Shown here one piece after another: positions 40,191-52,647 of a stretch of 64,000 nucleotides of DNA. Each line of letters opens with the position of its first letter. Position 1 is the first letter of the stretch. This DNA is from Rotaria socialis (taxonomy: Eukaryota > Rotifera > Eurotatoria > Philodinida > Philodinidae): assembly GCA_905331475.1 (NCBI GenBank), contig CAJNYU010004134.1, forward strand, positions 395,160 through 459,159, read 5' to 3'. Below the pieces are notes generated by a model that did no database searches, was not told the origin of the DNA, and saw nothing but the letters and a program-made list of their open reading frames with translations. A program made the position numbers and the translations under genes.

Positions 40191-41723
40191 TTAAGAAACA
40201 AAACAATCGCTTTCTTCTGTATCCAGTTGAAGAACAGAATGTTGATTTCCATTTGATATAAATTTAAGACGTTGATTGTCTTGTTTTGTCAAAGAACAAT
40301 CAGATATATCAAGCCATGTTAATGATTGATTCTTTTGACATATTTCAATAAAGCAAGGAACACTTAAACTAGTTATCAATTTATTGTTGCTAAGAGATAA
40401 TTCTTGAAGAGTTCTATTACAATGAATAAGTGTATTAGCCAAGAAATAAATTCCTTCGTCACTTATTCGATTGCTATCTAACCAAAGCACAGTTAGCTTT
40501 GTATTCGTTTTGAGCATTTCAGATAATAAAAGAACACCTTCATTGGATATTTCATTTGAACCAAGATGTAATTTTTGAAGAACTGGATAATTATCTGATA
40601 AAAGTTGAACGAATGGACGAATGCCGTTATCAAAAAGGCGATTTGCACAAAGATTTAATCCAACTAAAGTTCGATTATTATGCAATGATTCAGCTAACGT
40701 AGTTGCACCTTCTGAAGTTATACAATTTTCATCTAATCGAAGAACAGTACATTGTTTGTTAAAAATAGCATGTTGAATAACAAGTGGAATATCTTGATCA
40801 TTAAGATTTTCATTTACTAAATCAATCGGTGAATTTTTTGAGTATTTCTGAATTTTCTTTTGCAGTTTCAATTGATGATCAATATATTTCGGAATTAGTT
40901 GAGTTTCTGATCTCGATTGAACATTCATATCTGATATATTTAAAAGAGAACTTGCCGATAGAATTTCTTCTTGATTTGAAATATTCGAAAATTGCAAAAG
41001 AGGATTATTAGATTGAATTTCTTTTAAATAAATTATATTTTGATTCGTCTCGTTTTTCATAGATGAAATAACTTTAAATTCAGATCCAGCCATTAGAAGT
41101 ATTTGGTCTTCATTAGGAAAATATGAATGCTTTCGAATATCTTTTCCAAATCTACATTCAATAGTGAATATAGTACATGTTTGAGTTTTTGTCAGATGTT
41201 CATTTGATTGATAGATATCAAGAGATAAGATACACAAAGAAAAAGCCCACCAAACAAATGTCTTTTCAATTGGATATTTTTCAGTTAAACCTATTTGAAC
41301 TTGTCGATGAACAACAGCAGCTATTGACGGTAAACGAGAAAGTGCTTTAGCAAGTAGTGATAAATATAGAAGCCAAGGTTTTAATTTACGCCTATCACCA
41401 GAGCGAAGTGCTGAATTCAGCACATAATATAAACATTGTTCCATAGGTTGTGAGTTCATAGAATAAAGCATGATCGAAGCAGATTCATCTTGTGTTAATC
41501 CATCAGCTGGATTTTTACATCTTTGTTTTGTAGTAGAAATATGTTTTTGAAGATTTGGCAAAGTAGAAATTAATGGTTCTAGTGCTTTTTCTAATGTAAT
41601 ACTAGGATTTTGATCAACAATACAAATAGGTAAAAGATATATCAATGGTTCTTGAAAAATATCATAAGAACGTGCTTCTAATCGTTCTATTATATTATTA
41701 TCTATTGAATCTGTTGAAGCCAT
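40191..41723 (-). CDS. ADP-ribosyltransferase-fold plus leucine-rich-repeat protein
   Basis: Intronless, 510 residues from MASTDSID; an upstream in-frame start at 41747 adds eight residues. Residues about 65-240 resemble the arginine-type ART domain: ESASIMLYSM, a block around ALRSGDRRKLKPWLLYLSLL, FVWWAFSLCILSLDI in the position of the Ser motif, FTIECRFGKDIRKHSYF, then NEDQILLMAGSEFKV. The family's E-x-E motif is normally EDE at this spot; here it is EDQ, so the catalytic Glu is Gln and transferase activity is doubtful. The Arg motif is also changed (VHRQV). Residues about 315-500 are ribonuclease-inhibitor-type LRRs (LRLDENCITSEGATTLAESL, LHLGSNEISNEGVLLLSEML and similar). Probably an intracellular binding or sensing protein rather than an enzyme (inference). 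Confidence 0.85.
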   Translation of the reverse strand: MASTDSIDNNIIERLEARSYDIFQEPLIYLLPICIVDQNPSITLEKALEPLISTLPNLQKHISTTKQRCKNPADGLTQDESASIMLYSMNSQPMEQCLYYVLNSALRSGDRRKLKPWLLYLSLLAKALSRLPSIAAVVHRQVQIGLTEKYPIEKTFVWWAFSLCILSLDIYQSNEHLTKTQTCTIFTIECRFGKDIRKHSYFPNEDQILLMAGSEFKVISSMKNETNQNIIYLKEIQSNNPLLQFSNISNQEEILSASSLLNISDMNVQSRSETQLIPKYIDHQLKLQKKIQKYSKNSPIDLVNENLNDQDIPLVIQHAIFNKQCTVLRLDENCITSEGATTLAESLHNNRTLVGLNLCANRLFDNGIRPFVQLLSDNYPVLQKLHLGSNEISNEGVLLLSEMLKTNTKLTVLWLDSNRISDEGIYFLANTLIHCNRTLQELSLSNNKLITSLSVPCFIEICQKNQSLTWLDISDCSLTKQDNQRLKFISNGNQHSVLQLDTEESDCFVS

Positions 41724-44700
41724 GCTTATGTAGTAAACTAAAAACAAATTCGAAAAAACTTATACTTAATATTTTTCTTTTCAATCTAATATCTCTTTAT
41801 TTGCCTAGTCACAAAAAATATATCTTTTGATAAGTGTATTGTCTCTTACATATTCTTCTAAAGAAAAGAACGACAATTCTTTAGTTATCTTCCCTTTTTC
41901 AATGAAAGATACCGTATTACACGATAGAACATTGAAAAGAAGAAGATAAGAAACACATCTTTGTTAAGTAGATTTTCTTTTCAAATTTTTTCACAAGTTG
42001 AATAGTAAAGTGGTAGAACTGGATGCATACTTTTGTTCGGTTTTAAGAGTGTAATAGAAGATTATAGATTAGTGGTGTCGCTGAGACTAGTCGGATGCTA
42101 GTGCTCTAACTGAGCGATTTTTAAGAAAGTTATGTCAATTACTTCAACAATACTTGTTTTTATTTTAGTTCTTTCGTTGTTAATTATTATTGATTATTAA
42201 ATAAAATATTTAAATATAGAAAATAATGTTTCGAATGTAAATTTTTCTTCTCGTGAAGAAGAAATAACCATAGATTTTATTTCCGTTTAGGAACTGTTTT
42301 AGATTCAAAAGTCTATCCATTTACTAGAGAGTAATTCAATTTTGACGATTAATTTTTCTGAAATATTCTATTGGAAAGTTTCGCTTGTGTTTGTTTCGAG
42401 TTATTATCGACGTAAATATTTTGTAACTTCTATTTGGCAATATAAAATAATAAATTATTTCCATTTCATCAGTGAATAGATGTTTTCAGTTCTGTCTTCT
42501 TTGCTTTGTTCGATATTTTTTCTTAGCTATCATTTTATGACAATGAGTGCAACACACACACTAGTCTATTCAATGTACGTAGATTTGTAGACCATGTTTG
42601 ATTCAAGGAAAGACTGAATGTCTCAAAAATCTAGAAAACACAAATTAATGAGATTGAAATTGAAGAAAAAATTAGAAGAGATCGAAAAAAAGTATCTACA
42701 TCAAGAAGTTTTACTGTTACTCTATCGTCAAATTGAAATTGACTTTCAATCAAATGCATCCTCATATTTCTCTCTTGCCGCGAGATTTTTGATAGATCTA
42801 TTTTATTTTCTTATTTTTATACAATGAGTTTTAAATATTTTCCAAATCAATTACCCGTTCCATTGATTTCTTCTGAAAAGTTCGCTCACTTAGATTTATT
42901 ATACCAAGATTTGTTATTTATGGTCAAATCTGCGATGAGCAATGGGTAGCAGTTTGAAGTTTATATATATTTATTCATTATCACTTTTGCGAAGAAAATT
43001 CTGACTTTTATAATTAACATTCAACGTTATTGTTCGTTTTGCCTCGACCAACTAGTAGTCTGTTGTTTTTCTTGATCATTGTTTTATGTCAATACTGTTG
43101 ATCTATATGGTATTTGAGTTTTTTTTTCGACCGTTAGAAATAAAATAAAATACCATACCATAGTAAACGCAAACGTAGATCTGATTAGCTTCATCATTCT
43201 TGCACAGATTGAAAATATATCGAAAATTTTCTCACGGAATGGTACTGTTTTGCTTAATTTTGACTTGAACAAAATGAAAGGCAGCTAGTTTTATATCAAT
43301 GGTGTTCAAACAATTCTCTAGTATGAAACATAAATATGAATTGTGTTGAAACATTTATCAGAAAAATGACTTTGCTGATTTGTTTTCATATGAACAATTG
43401 AAAAATATTGGATTATTCATAATCTCTCATACATTAGTTTTAATACTACTATTTCGATAATTGAATAAATGAGAGAAGAACAATAGGATTACAATTTTAC
43501 AGTAGGTAAACGAAACTGTCAGTATGATCATACAAATATTTACATGAATGTATTAATATAATTCAGCTCGTGCTCGTTACGATTATATTGTTTGTTTGGT
43601 TTTAATTAAATATTTTGTTATCAAAACCTAATCATTTAATCTGCGAACGGTTTTTTAAATATTTTATTTGCTAATCTATTCAAATTACAATAAATATTTT
43701 GTGTCTAATTTTCATAAGCAGATTTGTTTTTCACCTGGAGCAAGTGGTCAACTTATATAATTATCATTTGAATTCAGTTATATGAGTTTGTAGAAAACAA
43801 TTCAGTCTTTTTCATCAGATATGGATTTTCAATTTATTTCTTAAATGTTAAATTTCCTGTCTGAAGGTATCGAGGTAAAGAAATAATCTCGAAAATATCA
43901 GTTCTTAGCTAAATTTCGGATGATTTAAATTGATTTTGATCAGATTTTTTCGCCAATCCGTCAACACTTATTTGGAACTAGTAAATATTTGAGTAATCAC
44001 TAATGTGATCGTATCGGTAGGGTTAGTAGAATGAAGGCTACTTCATAAAAAAAAACCCAGTTAAATCAATACATCTTTTGGATTTTTGTGCATAAAAACG
44101 CTTGTCATTTGAATTAGAAGTTTACCAGCATAGAGAACAGCATTTATAAATATGACACTGATAAGAATAGATTATTTAATAAGACGGGTTTCATTTTTGA
44201 ATATAAATAGTATAGGAGGTTTTTTCGCGCAATACTCTTCATGTACTTTTCAAATGAAAATGTTTCTTTTTCGTTTGTTATGTGTGTCAAGCATATAATG
44301 AGATCTTTTTTGGGATCATTTTTCAATTGTTGACATTGTATTTTTCATTTCCTTTCTATATCTTTTAGAATCAGAATATTTGGTTTTGGCGCTCTATGAA
44401 TGAATGCAAACAACCTTACGTCGAAAGCATAATTGCAGTTTTAGAAACTATTTTCAAAAATTCTGATGTACTCGGATAGTTTACTGATGCTTCAATTGAT
44501 ATTCTGCTATTTTTGTTGCTGATAGCTTTTAAAAATCATCAAAAAACAGATACGAATAATATTTGAAATTTGACAAATACTTTTAAAGAAATCTTCGATA
44601 TTTCCATTTTAGAATTAAAATTTACTTTGTCTAAATTTGCATTGTTCTTCTAAAACTTGCTAGCAATCTAGCACAAGGACATACTTGAACATTTTATTAT

Positions 44701-45769
44701 TGAATTCTAATGAGACTATTACTCTGATTGAAATCTTCTGTATACAAATGATTTCGATTCATCTGTTAAGAGGTAAGAAGAAGTCATAATTTTGGTTTCT
44801 TTTTCCTATCAAAGCATTTTTCTATTCGTTTATTCATACTAATTTATGTATTATATTACATAACAAAATGTATCGTTTTCACTAGTACGATAGACGAAAT
44901 ATAGTGGATATATTTAAGTGGTTCAACATGGTCTCACAAAAAGTTCACGTATAAGCCAAGAGATAGAGAATTTTTATGTCAATTATATCAGAAAATTCAC
45001 AATACTGACTGCTACTAATTTTCCCCTAGATGGTAAAAATTATCAGCAAAAATATTATTAAAAACTCTATAATAAAATAATGTCAATATGATAATCGAAT
45101 TAATATGGATAAAGAAATGAAAAATTCTCTATCGATGAGTGAAAATAGTTTTTAACTCTTTAGAAAAAAACATCCTCATTAATTGAAAAATAGGTATGTA
45201 ATCATAGACTTGTGCGATTGTTTATTTTTCATGGCCATATATTGATTCTCTTGGTTCTCATGTTGCTTAACACTAATTCTAGAACAATATCAGCTTGAAT
45301 AATATTCTTCACAGAAATATAAGTATAGCTCTTTTAAATATTGACATACATGATTTAAACTGAGTAAAAGAAACGAGAAGATCAGTTTCTTGTACGTGAA
45401 ATCTTATTCCGCTTTTTTTGATTCGAATAATATCAAATCAGCCTATGAGAAATTTTTCTGAATGTATTCCGCTTCAAAGTGGTTTGTTTTGTTTTTTTTC
45501 AAATCTAAACTTATATAAGCAGTCCCTTTTTGTTACAACATTATTCAATGCTAGGCAAACTTCAAACAATCGAATAAGTGTTTCGTCAATTTATTTACCT
45601 TTACCTTTCGGTAAGTTAGGAAGCAATGCTATTCGCTCGTTGTATTTTGCATAGAACAATTTATATTTGTTTAGTAAGCATGCAATAATAATGCATCTGT
45701 TTTATTTTGTATAAATACTTTCAACTAGTTGTATATCCAATATTTTCGCTTTTTACTTACTTTATTGTA
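41724..45769. other. Intergenic, about 4 kb, no supported gene
   Basis: AT-rich. Open frames (42618-42827, 43084-43272, 44144-44326, 45418-45654) are short, lack domains and look like chance. A degraded tRNA-like stretch on the minus strand at about 42072-42123 is reported under findings. Confidence 0.55.
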
Positions 45770-47080
45770 ATGCCACGAACATGTGCCATTGAAAAATGTA
45801 AACGTAAATCACGTTCTATATGTTCATGTTGTAATAAAAATCTATGTCATGATCATTTAAAAGAACATGAGGATTTGAATAATCCTCAATTAAATCCTTT
45901 AATGAATGAGTTTAATAGTCTGGATGAACAACTGAAATCATCGAATACAGAAAAATTAATTGGTGGTTGTCGACAAAAACTTGTTCAATGGCGTGATAAT
46001 TGTTGTAAACTGATTAATCAATTATATGAACAAAAACTTCATGAACTCGATCAACGTTCTTTACAAAAACTTGATGAGCAAAGAACACAATTAAATCTAA
46101 TACGTTCAAAAATGACTGAACTTATACGTCAACAAGAAACTAATCAAGGGAATATAGATGCACTAACACTAGCTATTCGTCATATTCATGATGATATTAA
46201 AAATATTGAAAATACACGTTTACAAATCGATATTCGTCCATTAAACATCGATGATAGTTTCATTTTTATTCAAGATTTTGAACCCAATAAATGTAATTTA
46301 GTAAGTCTTACAACACCTTATCGAACCATTGATTGTTCAGGCGAATGGGGACCGGCGCTTGTCAGTAATAATCGATATTTATTAATTGATCGACACCCGA
46401 ATTTATGTTTAATCAATCAACAGCTTCAAATAGTTAAACAATCTCCATGGAAATTCGATTTTATTCGTGATATGTGTTGGTCAACAGCCTTAAATACTTT
46501 TATTGTAATAACAAGAAGTCGAGAAATCTATATTGTTAATGAAAAAACGTTAGCAACAGAACTTATTCAGCCTATCGATGAACAGGACTGGTCATCTTGT
46601 ACATGTTCGGATACGTCTCTTTATTTGACTGCACGTCGAGAAGGAACAAATATTTTTGAATTGAATTTATTATCAGCATTCGAATTAATAAAGCGATGGA
46701 AACCTCCACATTCATGCAAACACTATGAAATTATACTTAACACTGAATACAAAAACAAAACACTGGCTCTTGTTATTTCACATGGTTCAACTAATTTGGT
46801 ACATTTAGAATTACGCTCATCAATAACACTCGATCGACTCTGGTCACTTGAACTTAATGTTTCACATACAATTGGCCAGCCATTGATACGTTGTTCTGCA
46901 TTAAAATGTGATGAATGGTTGCTTGTTGATAACAATACTTCACAATTATTTCACGTGAGAAAAGATGGTTTAATCAGAGCTGTATCATCATGTAATCCGG
47001 CACCTTGGAATTCCGTTTTGTTTGGTTCCAACATAATTGCTATACGGACTAAAAACAGTGTTCATTTTCATAAATTATAA
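45770..47080 (+). CDS. B-box-like zinc finger, coiled-coil, beta-propeller protein (copy 1)
   Basis: Intronless, 436 residues. I start at MPRTCAIEKC; the open frame continues upstream without an ATG. Residues 4-40 hold Cys/His pairs of a B-box-type zinc finger (CAIEKCKRKSRSICSCCNKN then LCHDHLKEH). Residues about 60-170 are a Gln/Glu/Lys-rich coiled coil. Residues 190-436 form repeated beta-strand blocks (NRYLLIDRHPNLCLI, IRDMCWSTALNTFIVITRS, LFGSNIIAIRTKNSVHFHKL), a TRIM/NHL-like propeller. There is no RING domain, so E3 ligase activity is not indicated. It lies 1.14 kb upstream of a clear paralogue in the same orientation. Function unknown; probably a cytoplasmic scaffold (inference). Confidence 0.87.
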   Translation: MPRTCAIEKCKRKSRSICSCCNKNLCHDHLKEHEDLNNPQLNPLMNEFNSLDEQLKSSNTEKLIGGCRQKLVQWRDNCCKLINQLYEQKLHELDQRSLQKLDEQRTQLNLIRSKMTELIRQQETNQGNIDALTLAIRHIHDDIKNIENTRLQIDIRPLNIDDSFIFIQDFEPNKCNLVSLTTPYRTIDCSGEWGPALVSNNRYLLIDRHPNLCLINQQLQIVKQSPWKFDFIRDMCWSTALNTFIVITRSREIYIVNEKTLATELIQPIDEQDWSSCTCSDTSLYLTARREGTNIFELNLLSAFELIKRWKPPHSCKHYEIILNTEYKNKTLALVISHGSTNLVHLELRSSITLDRLWSLELNVSHTIGQPLIRCSALKCDEWLLVDNNTSQLFHVRKDGLIRAVSSCNPAPWNSVLFGSNIIAIRTKNSVHFHKL

Positions 47081-48221
47081 ACCATGGATATTGTTCTTGC
47101 TTTCTTTTCTCCTAATAAATTTCTAGCCGCTTCTTGTTTTATTTTCTCAAGAGAAATATAATGTATAAAATACTGATCAACAAACCGTATTTTCGTTTTT
47201 TAATTTTTCATAATATTTCATGAAAGTCGACTAGTTATAAATTTAATTTACTTGTCTCCGCTGTTTGAATTATAGTCGATAATAATCATAATAATTTTCC
47301 TTAAATAGAAAACCTTCGTTTTACTGATCCGATTTTTAAAACAGAAAAATAGTTTATTTTCAGAAGTCTTTCAGTGTTTAGCAGAATTGAGTTCAATGAA
47401 ACCTAAAAAGAATAAGAATATGCAAACTTTGTTTTTGAAATCCAACCAAAACGAGGCACTCGACATTTATTCAATGTGATATAAAAATCTGTCTTGTAGG
47501 CCATGTCAAATAGAATAAAACAAACTCTTCGTAATAAACTACAGTCACTATATCATATATTTCACATTTTTATTTCATTGAAATTACACTAAAACGTTTT
47601 TTACTAGAAAGCTTTCTTTTAAGTTTACTCTCTTAACACAAATGTTCAATTATCAAGATATTGACTATCTACAAAGATAATTATCTACACTTGTAACTAA
47701 TTCAGATTGAAAAATTATTTCATCGTGTATTTCGTCACGTTTTATAAAATGTTGCATATTTTTTCTCTAGTTAATCACAGCACAGATTTGATTCATATTA
47801 ATGAAAGCTAGTGAGTAGTAACACATATGGAAGAAAACTTTCATCAGATTTCAAATTGTTAAATAAAATTTATTCGTGTTTATTTATACTGAAGTCATGT
47901 CTCTTCATGTATTTTCTGGTCAATGTCGTTTCTCTGATACAACATTTTTTGTTATTGTGATCATCAGATTTCTAAATATTTGCTTTTTCGTTACAATTTA
48001 TATATATATATATATTTACATTGCTTAAAACATTCTCGCTATAATTTTTTCCATTGACGTGATTTTTTATCGCAGATTTAAAAAAGGAGATTTTATTCTC
48101 TTTCCTTCTTTTCTAAAAAATAAATAGAAAGACTATGTAAAATGTAAAATAGTTATTTTTTTAAAAAACATTTTCCATCGAGTTATCAGTATAGATTATT
48201 ATTAATTTCTACGTGTTTTTC
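47081..48221 (+). other. Spacer between tandem paralogues
   Basis: AT-rich, with a TA run near 48000-48015. No coding frame recognised. It presumably holds the polyadenylation region of copy 1 and the promoter of copy 2. Confidence 0.6.
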
Positions 48222-49544
48222 ATGAACATAATGTCTCAATCATGTGCTGGTGTATCGTGCAAAGAAATATCACGCGTTTTATGTTATTGTTGCAATAAAA
48301 ATCTTTGTTTAAATCATCTATCAAATCATTATAGCTTAAATAATGATCAACCGAATTCTTTAACTGATCAGATTAATATATTAAATGATCAACTCAACAG
48401 ATTGGACATTGAAAAATTAGTCAATGAAAGTCGTCTAAAATTGGACAAATGGCGAGATAATAGTCTCAAAAAAGTTCATCGTTTTTATGAAAATAAATGT
48501 GAAGAACTTGATCGATATTATGCTGAACGGATTCGTCAACAAAAAAAAGAAATTGATCAATTGTATAAGAAATTAAGTGAAATTAATGAAAAGCAAGACA
48601 AAATTCAACAAGACAGCATCAATGAATTACAATCAATGATTGTTGATGTTAAACAAAAAATAAACGACATCGAACACAAACTTATTCCAATTAATACTCG
48701 CGCTTTATCAATCGACAATAGTTTAATTAGTATTGGAGAAATAAAAATACAAGGATTTGACCTAAAAACACTTTTATCGCCTTATCAAACATGTAATTTT
48801 TCTGAAAATTCGGGATTCGCACTGGCTAGTAACGATGAATTTTTATTAATTGATTTAAATCATGATCTATGTTTATTTGATAAAAATTTGACCATAATTA
48901 AACAATCTATATGGAACTATGGTGCCATTCATGATATATGTTGGTCATCGGCATTAGCTAGTTTTATAGTGATAACAGAAAAGAGTAAAGCATTTTTAGT
49001 TAATGGAAATGATTTATCAATTGATAGTATTGAAGAAATGCAAAATCATTTATGGATGTCATGTACATGCTCTAATTCGTTACTTTATCTAGCATCGCTT
49101 AGCAATGCCGTCATTGAATTTTCTTTGTTGCCGTCATTATATTATAGAAGACGATGGGATCCTCCAATAACTTGTAACAAAGCTGAATTTATCAAAGATA
49201 TTGCTTGTAATAATGAAAAACTTGCTTTGATAGTTGCTATTTTCTCAGATAGCATAGCACATTTAATAGTTCGATCTTTAGCAAACTTTAATCAACTGTT
49301 TTCCATTCGTTTGGACATGAGAAATTTATCATATTATCTACCTATTCGTTGTTGTCCACTTAAAAATAATGAATGGCTCGTTGTTGACGCAAATGCATCG
49401 CAACTGTTTCATGTTGTTGAAGATGGAAAACTGGAAGGAAAATTGACATATGATAAATCACCTTACAATGCTGTTTTATTCGGTTCAAATATACTTGTTA
49501 TACGAACTGACACTACCATTCATTTCCATCAAATTTTACATTGA
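48222..49544 (+). CDS. B-box-like zinc finger, coiled-coil, beta-propeller protein (copy 2)
   Basis: Intronless, 440 residues from MNIMSQSC; a second ATG three codons later gives MSQSC. Same architecture as 45770-47080: zinc-binding residues (CAGVSCKEISRVLCYCCNKN, LCLNHLSNH), a longer and more charged coiled coil (about residues 75-170), and a C-terminal propeller (DEFLLIDLNHDLCLFDKN, IHDICWSSALASFIVITEKS, VLFGSNILVIRTDTTIHFHQ). Alignable with copy 1 along its whole length with no large indels, so this is a tandem duplication. Divergence is substantial, implying an old duplication with both copies kept open. Confidence 0.87.
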   Translation: MNIMSQSCAGVSCKEISRVLCYCCNKNLCLNHLSNHYSLNNDQPNSLTDQINILNDQLNRLDIEKLVNESRLKLDKWRDNSLKKVHRFYENKCEELDRYYAERIRQQKKEIDQLYKKLSEINEKQDKIQQDSINELQSMIVDVKQKINDIEHKLIPINTRALSIDNSLISIGEIKIQGFDLKTLLSPYQTCNFSENSGFALASNDEFLLIDLNHDLCLFDKNLTIIKQSIWNYGAIHDICWSSALASFIVITEKSKAFLVNGNDLSIDSIEEMQNHLWMSCTCSNSLLYLASLSNAVIEFSLLPSLYYRRRWDPPITCNKAEFIKDIACNNEKLALIVAIFSDSIAHLIVRSLANFNQLFSIRLDMRNLSYYLPIRCCPLKNNEWLVVDANASQLFHVVEDGKLEGKLTYDKSPYNAVLFGSNILVIRTDTTIHFHQILH

Positions 49545-50357
49545 CATACGAAAGTAATTAACTGAATAAAAACAAGTGTTTCTCCGTTCATTATATATTT
49601 CTAAATCAATATCAACATTATTCTTCAATAGAAAAACTTGTTCTGTTTTTGTTTTTCAAGATTCACTTTGGGAAATTTAAATGTAATCCTATACAAGCTT
49701 CTATTCGTAATAAAACTTGTACTAGAAAATTTTGATTTCTTATCTTGTTGCCATCTATAAAAAAAAATGTTTTGCTATGATAGAAGAAGGATTAGTTCAG
49801 AATGAATTCATCGCAATACGTAGATAAGTTAGTTTTTTGATTTATATTTCTTTTTTTTACGAATATTTCTAAGCAAACATAAACTATTGTATCAGTAGTA
49901 ACAGTGAGATGTTTTTTTTTGCATAGAATCAATTATCATGTACTTTATCATCTTTTAACTAGTGGTGGAAATAGAAAAAATACATTAAATACAATTAAAC
50001 TATACTAAAAACAAATCTTTTCCATTTAGTATGACCTTACTTTCACATTGCATTTCTCTAATATCGTATTATTCAGTTTATGCACTACGATTCAAGTTGT
50101 GCCTATCATTATTATGATTCATTCTTGATATAGAAGTTAATTGTAATCAATTAACTCATTGATTAGCTACATCTAAGTTGTTAACCATCTGACATAGTAG
50201 TCATCTGAGTTAGCTATCAGTTCATATGGCTGTTAACAGATGACAACGAAACCGGTCATCTAACAAATAAGATAAACAAGTACATGTACGATAATTTGCA
50301 ATTCAGATACCTATAAGAAATAGATTTTTCAAAAATAAGGTTATTTATATATTTTAC
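49545..50357. other. Spacer; SMG1 3' exons absent
   Basis: AT-rich. The remaining SMG1 exons and the C-terminal FATC domain should lie here if the gene were complete, but I find no matching frame on the minus strand. Confidence 0.55.
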
Positions 50358-51666
50358 TTTAGTGATTTCTTGATTTCTAGTTTGAATATATTCATTAAAT
50401 TGATTTTCAATCGATAATACTCGACTTGTTAATTCTGATCATGATGACGATGTTTCATCAATTAAGAAATATGTATCAATATGATTTAAAAATTGTTGAC
50501 ATCTATTTTAATAGATTAAAGTATGCATGAGAGAAAAACTTTTCTGTTGTAAAATTATTACAAAGTTCACTTAAACGATCTTTTAGTTTTGTTAATAATG
50601 ATGATTCAATATAATCAATAGGTAAATATTGACATAGATCAACAAGATTTTTTAAAATATTGGTAACTGTTTGTTGTCGTGCTGTTCGATAAACTTTTAA
50701 AGTATTTCGTAATTCATCATCCAATTGTTCACTCTACCAAAAACAAAATAAATTATTATTTAATTGTGAAACAGAATGAATATAGATCGAAATAAGCAAT
50801 GAATATTTTGCACAGAGATATGTCTTAGCGAGCGTACTTTCTTTTGAATTTTTCAGATATTTTTTTACGCCTTTTTTGCTCTCACTAGACATATGCAAGA
50901 CCACATTTTTTTGGTCTCGATATATTAAATAATATTTCATACTTGATGAAGAAGTGTTGTTTTGCAGGCTGTTTGAAGAAAATCTGCAGCAAGTACAACA
51001 GGTGATGTACTAATTAAAACATTATCATTTTCAACGAAATCGTAAAGTTTATCATAGAATATATTTGATTTTAAGTCGATATGTGCTTCCTAAAAAAACA
51101 ATAAAAACGAAATGAAAAATACTAATAATGTATTACATCCAGTGCTATTTATTAAGATATTTTCAAGATTTTGATAAAATGTTAAAACTAAATCTTTTGC
51201 TGTATTCATATCGGTTCGAATTGTTTGTATTTTTTTCGTCTAAATTAAAATATTTTACCTATCCAGTAATGAAAATAAGGAATGATTTGTTGACGAACTC
51301 TCTAATGCCGTTTTAAAATAATCTAAACGTCTTTCCATAATATTCATTTTTATATCATATTCATTGATATTTTTTTCTAACTCATTTATATCATTAACAC
51401 GTTGAATTAATTTATTCATAGTACGATTAATTGATTCCTAAAATTTTTTTTTCTAATACATTATATGAAAAAAAACTTTCATTTTAATTATTTACCCTAG
51501 CGTAATCCAATTCTGTAGTATTTCAATTTGACGAAGTTAAAACATTCGTAATAAAGCATCTTTTTCAACTTGACGTTTTTTAACTGCTACTTGTTCATAT
51601 AAATTATTTTGATCACCATAAAATGTAGCAAGTACACCGGTATATCATGACCAGTCCAATCAATTA

Positions 51667-51882
<216 letters not shown>

Positions 51883-52111
51883 CTAGAGAAAATAAAATTC
51901 GATTTAAATGGGTTTTTGTTTTTCTAAGAAAAAATCTTTCTCTTTTTACTTGTCCAGATTTCAAATCAACAAGACCAATCATATATCCAAGCATGGATGT
52001 TACAGCTAATGAACGAGGATAATCAATAATTTTAACTATCGATGATGAAATTTGGAAATATTCTCATGAGACTAAAAAAATATCAGATGCATTGAGACGT
52101 TGGTATTTATA

Positions 52112-52347
52112 GAATTGACCGAAAGAAAAAACATCGAAAGTAAAAAATGTCGAAACTATAAATATCGAAAGTGCTCTAGATCGAGTTTGAACATCCACTA
52201 TCCATTTAAAAGTACAACCGATGCATAGTCCTACAGATTATCCATATACGATTGGTGAAAAGCTGGGTTTAAACTCTATCTATAACATTTTCGACATTTT
52301 TTCTTTCGGTGTTTCTAACTTTCGACGTTTTTTCTTTCGGCCAATTT
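52112..52347. mobile_element. Short MITE, 236 bp, TATA target duplication
   Basis: Terminal inverted repeats GAATTGACCGAAAGAAAAAA and, inverted, AAATTGGCCGAAAGAAAAAA, continuing with ACRTCGAAAG. Internal copies of the motif CGAAAG/CTTTCG recur (TCGAAAGTAAAAAATGTCGA near the left end). Flanked on both sides by TATA (52108-52111 and 52348-52351). Sits inside the SMG1 pseudogene kinase region. Confidence 0.8.
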
Positions 52348-52647
52348 TATACCATTCGAGACGTTTATACCCTAAATCATCAAGCTGTGTTTCTGAAAGA
52401 CTTAGTAAAATAATCTCCATCGAATTAACAACAGCAGCTTTAAAGATCATTTCATATCGACTTTTCTCTTAAAAGACAAATATTGAAGAATCATAAGTGT
52501 ATCGATTAATCGTTTAATGAAAAAGATTATTACAAAACAAAATGCATACCTGTAGTTTTGAACATTTTTTACCATAAACCAACACTTGGACAACTACACC
52601 AAAGTTCCCTAAAAATAACAAACAAAAATAGAACGATAATTAAAAAT

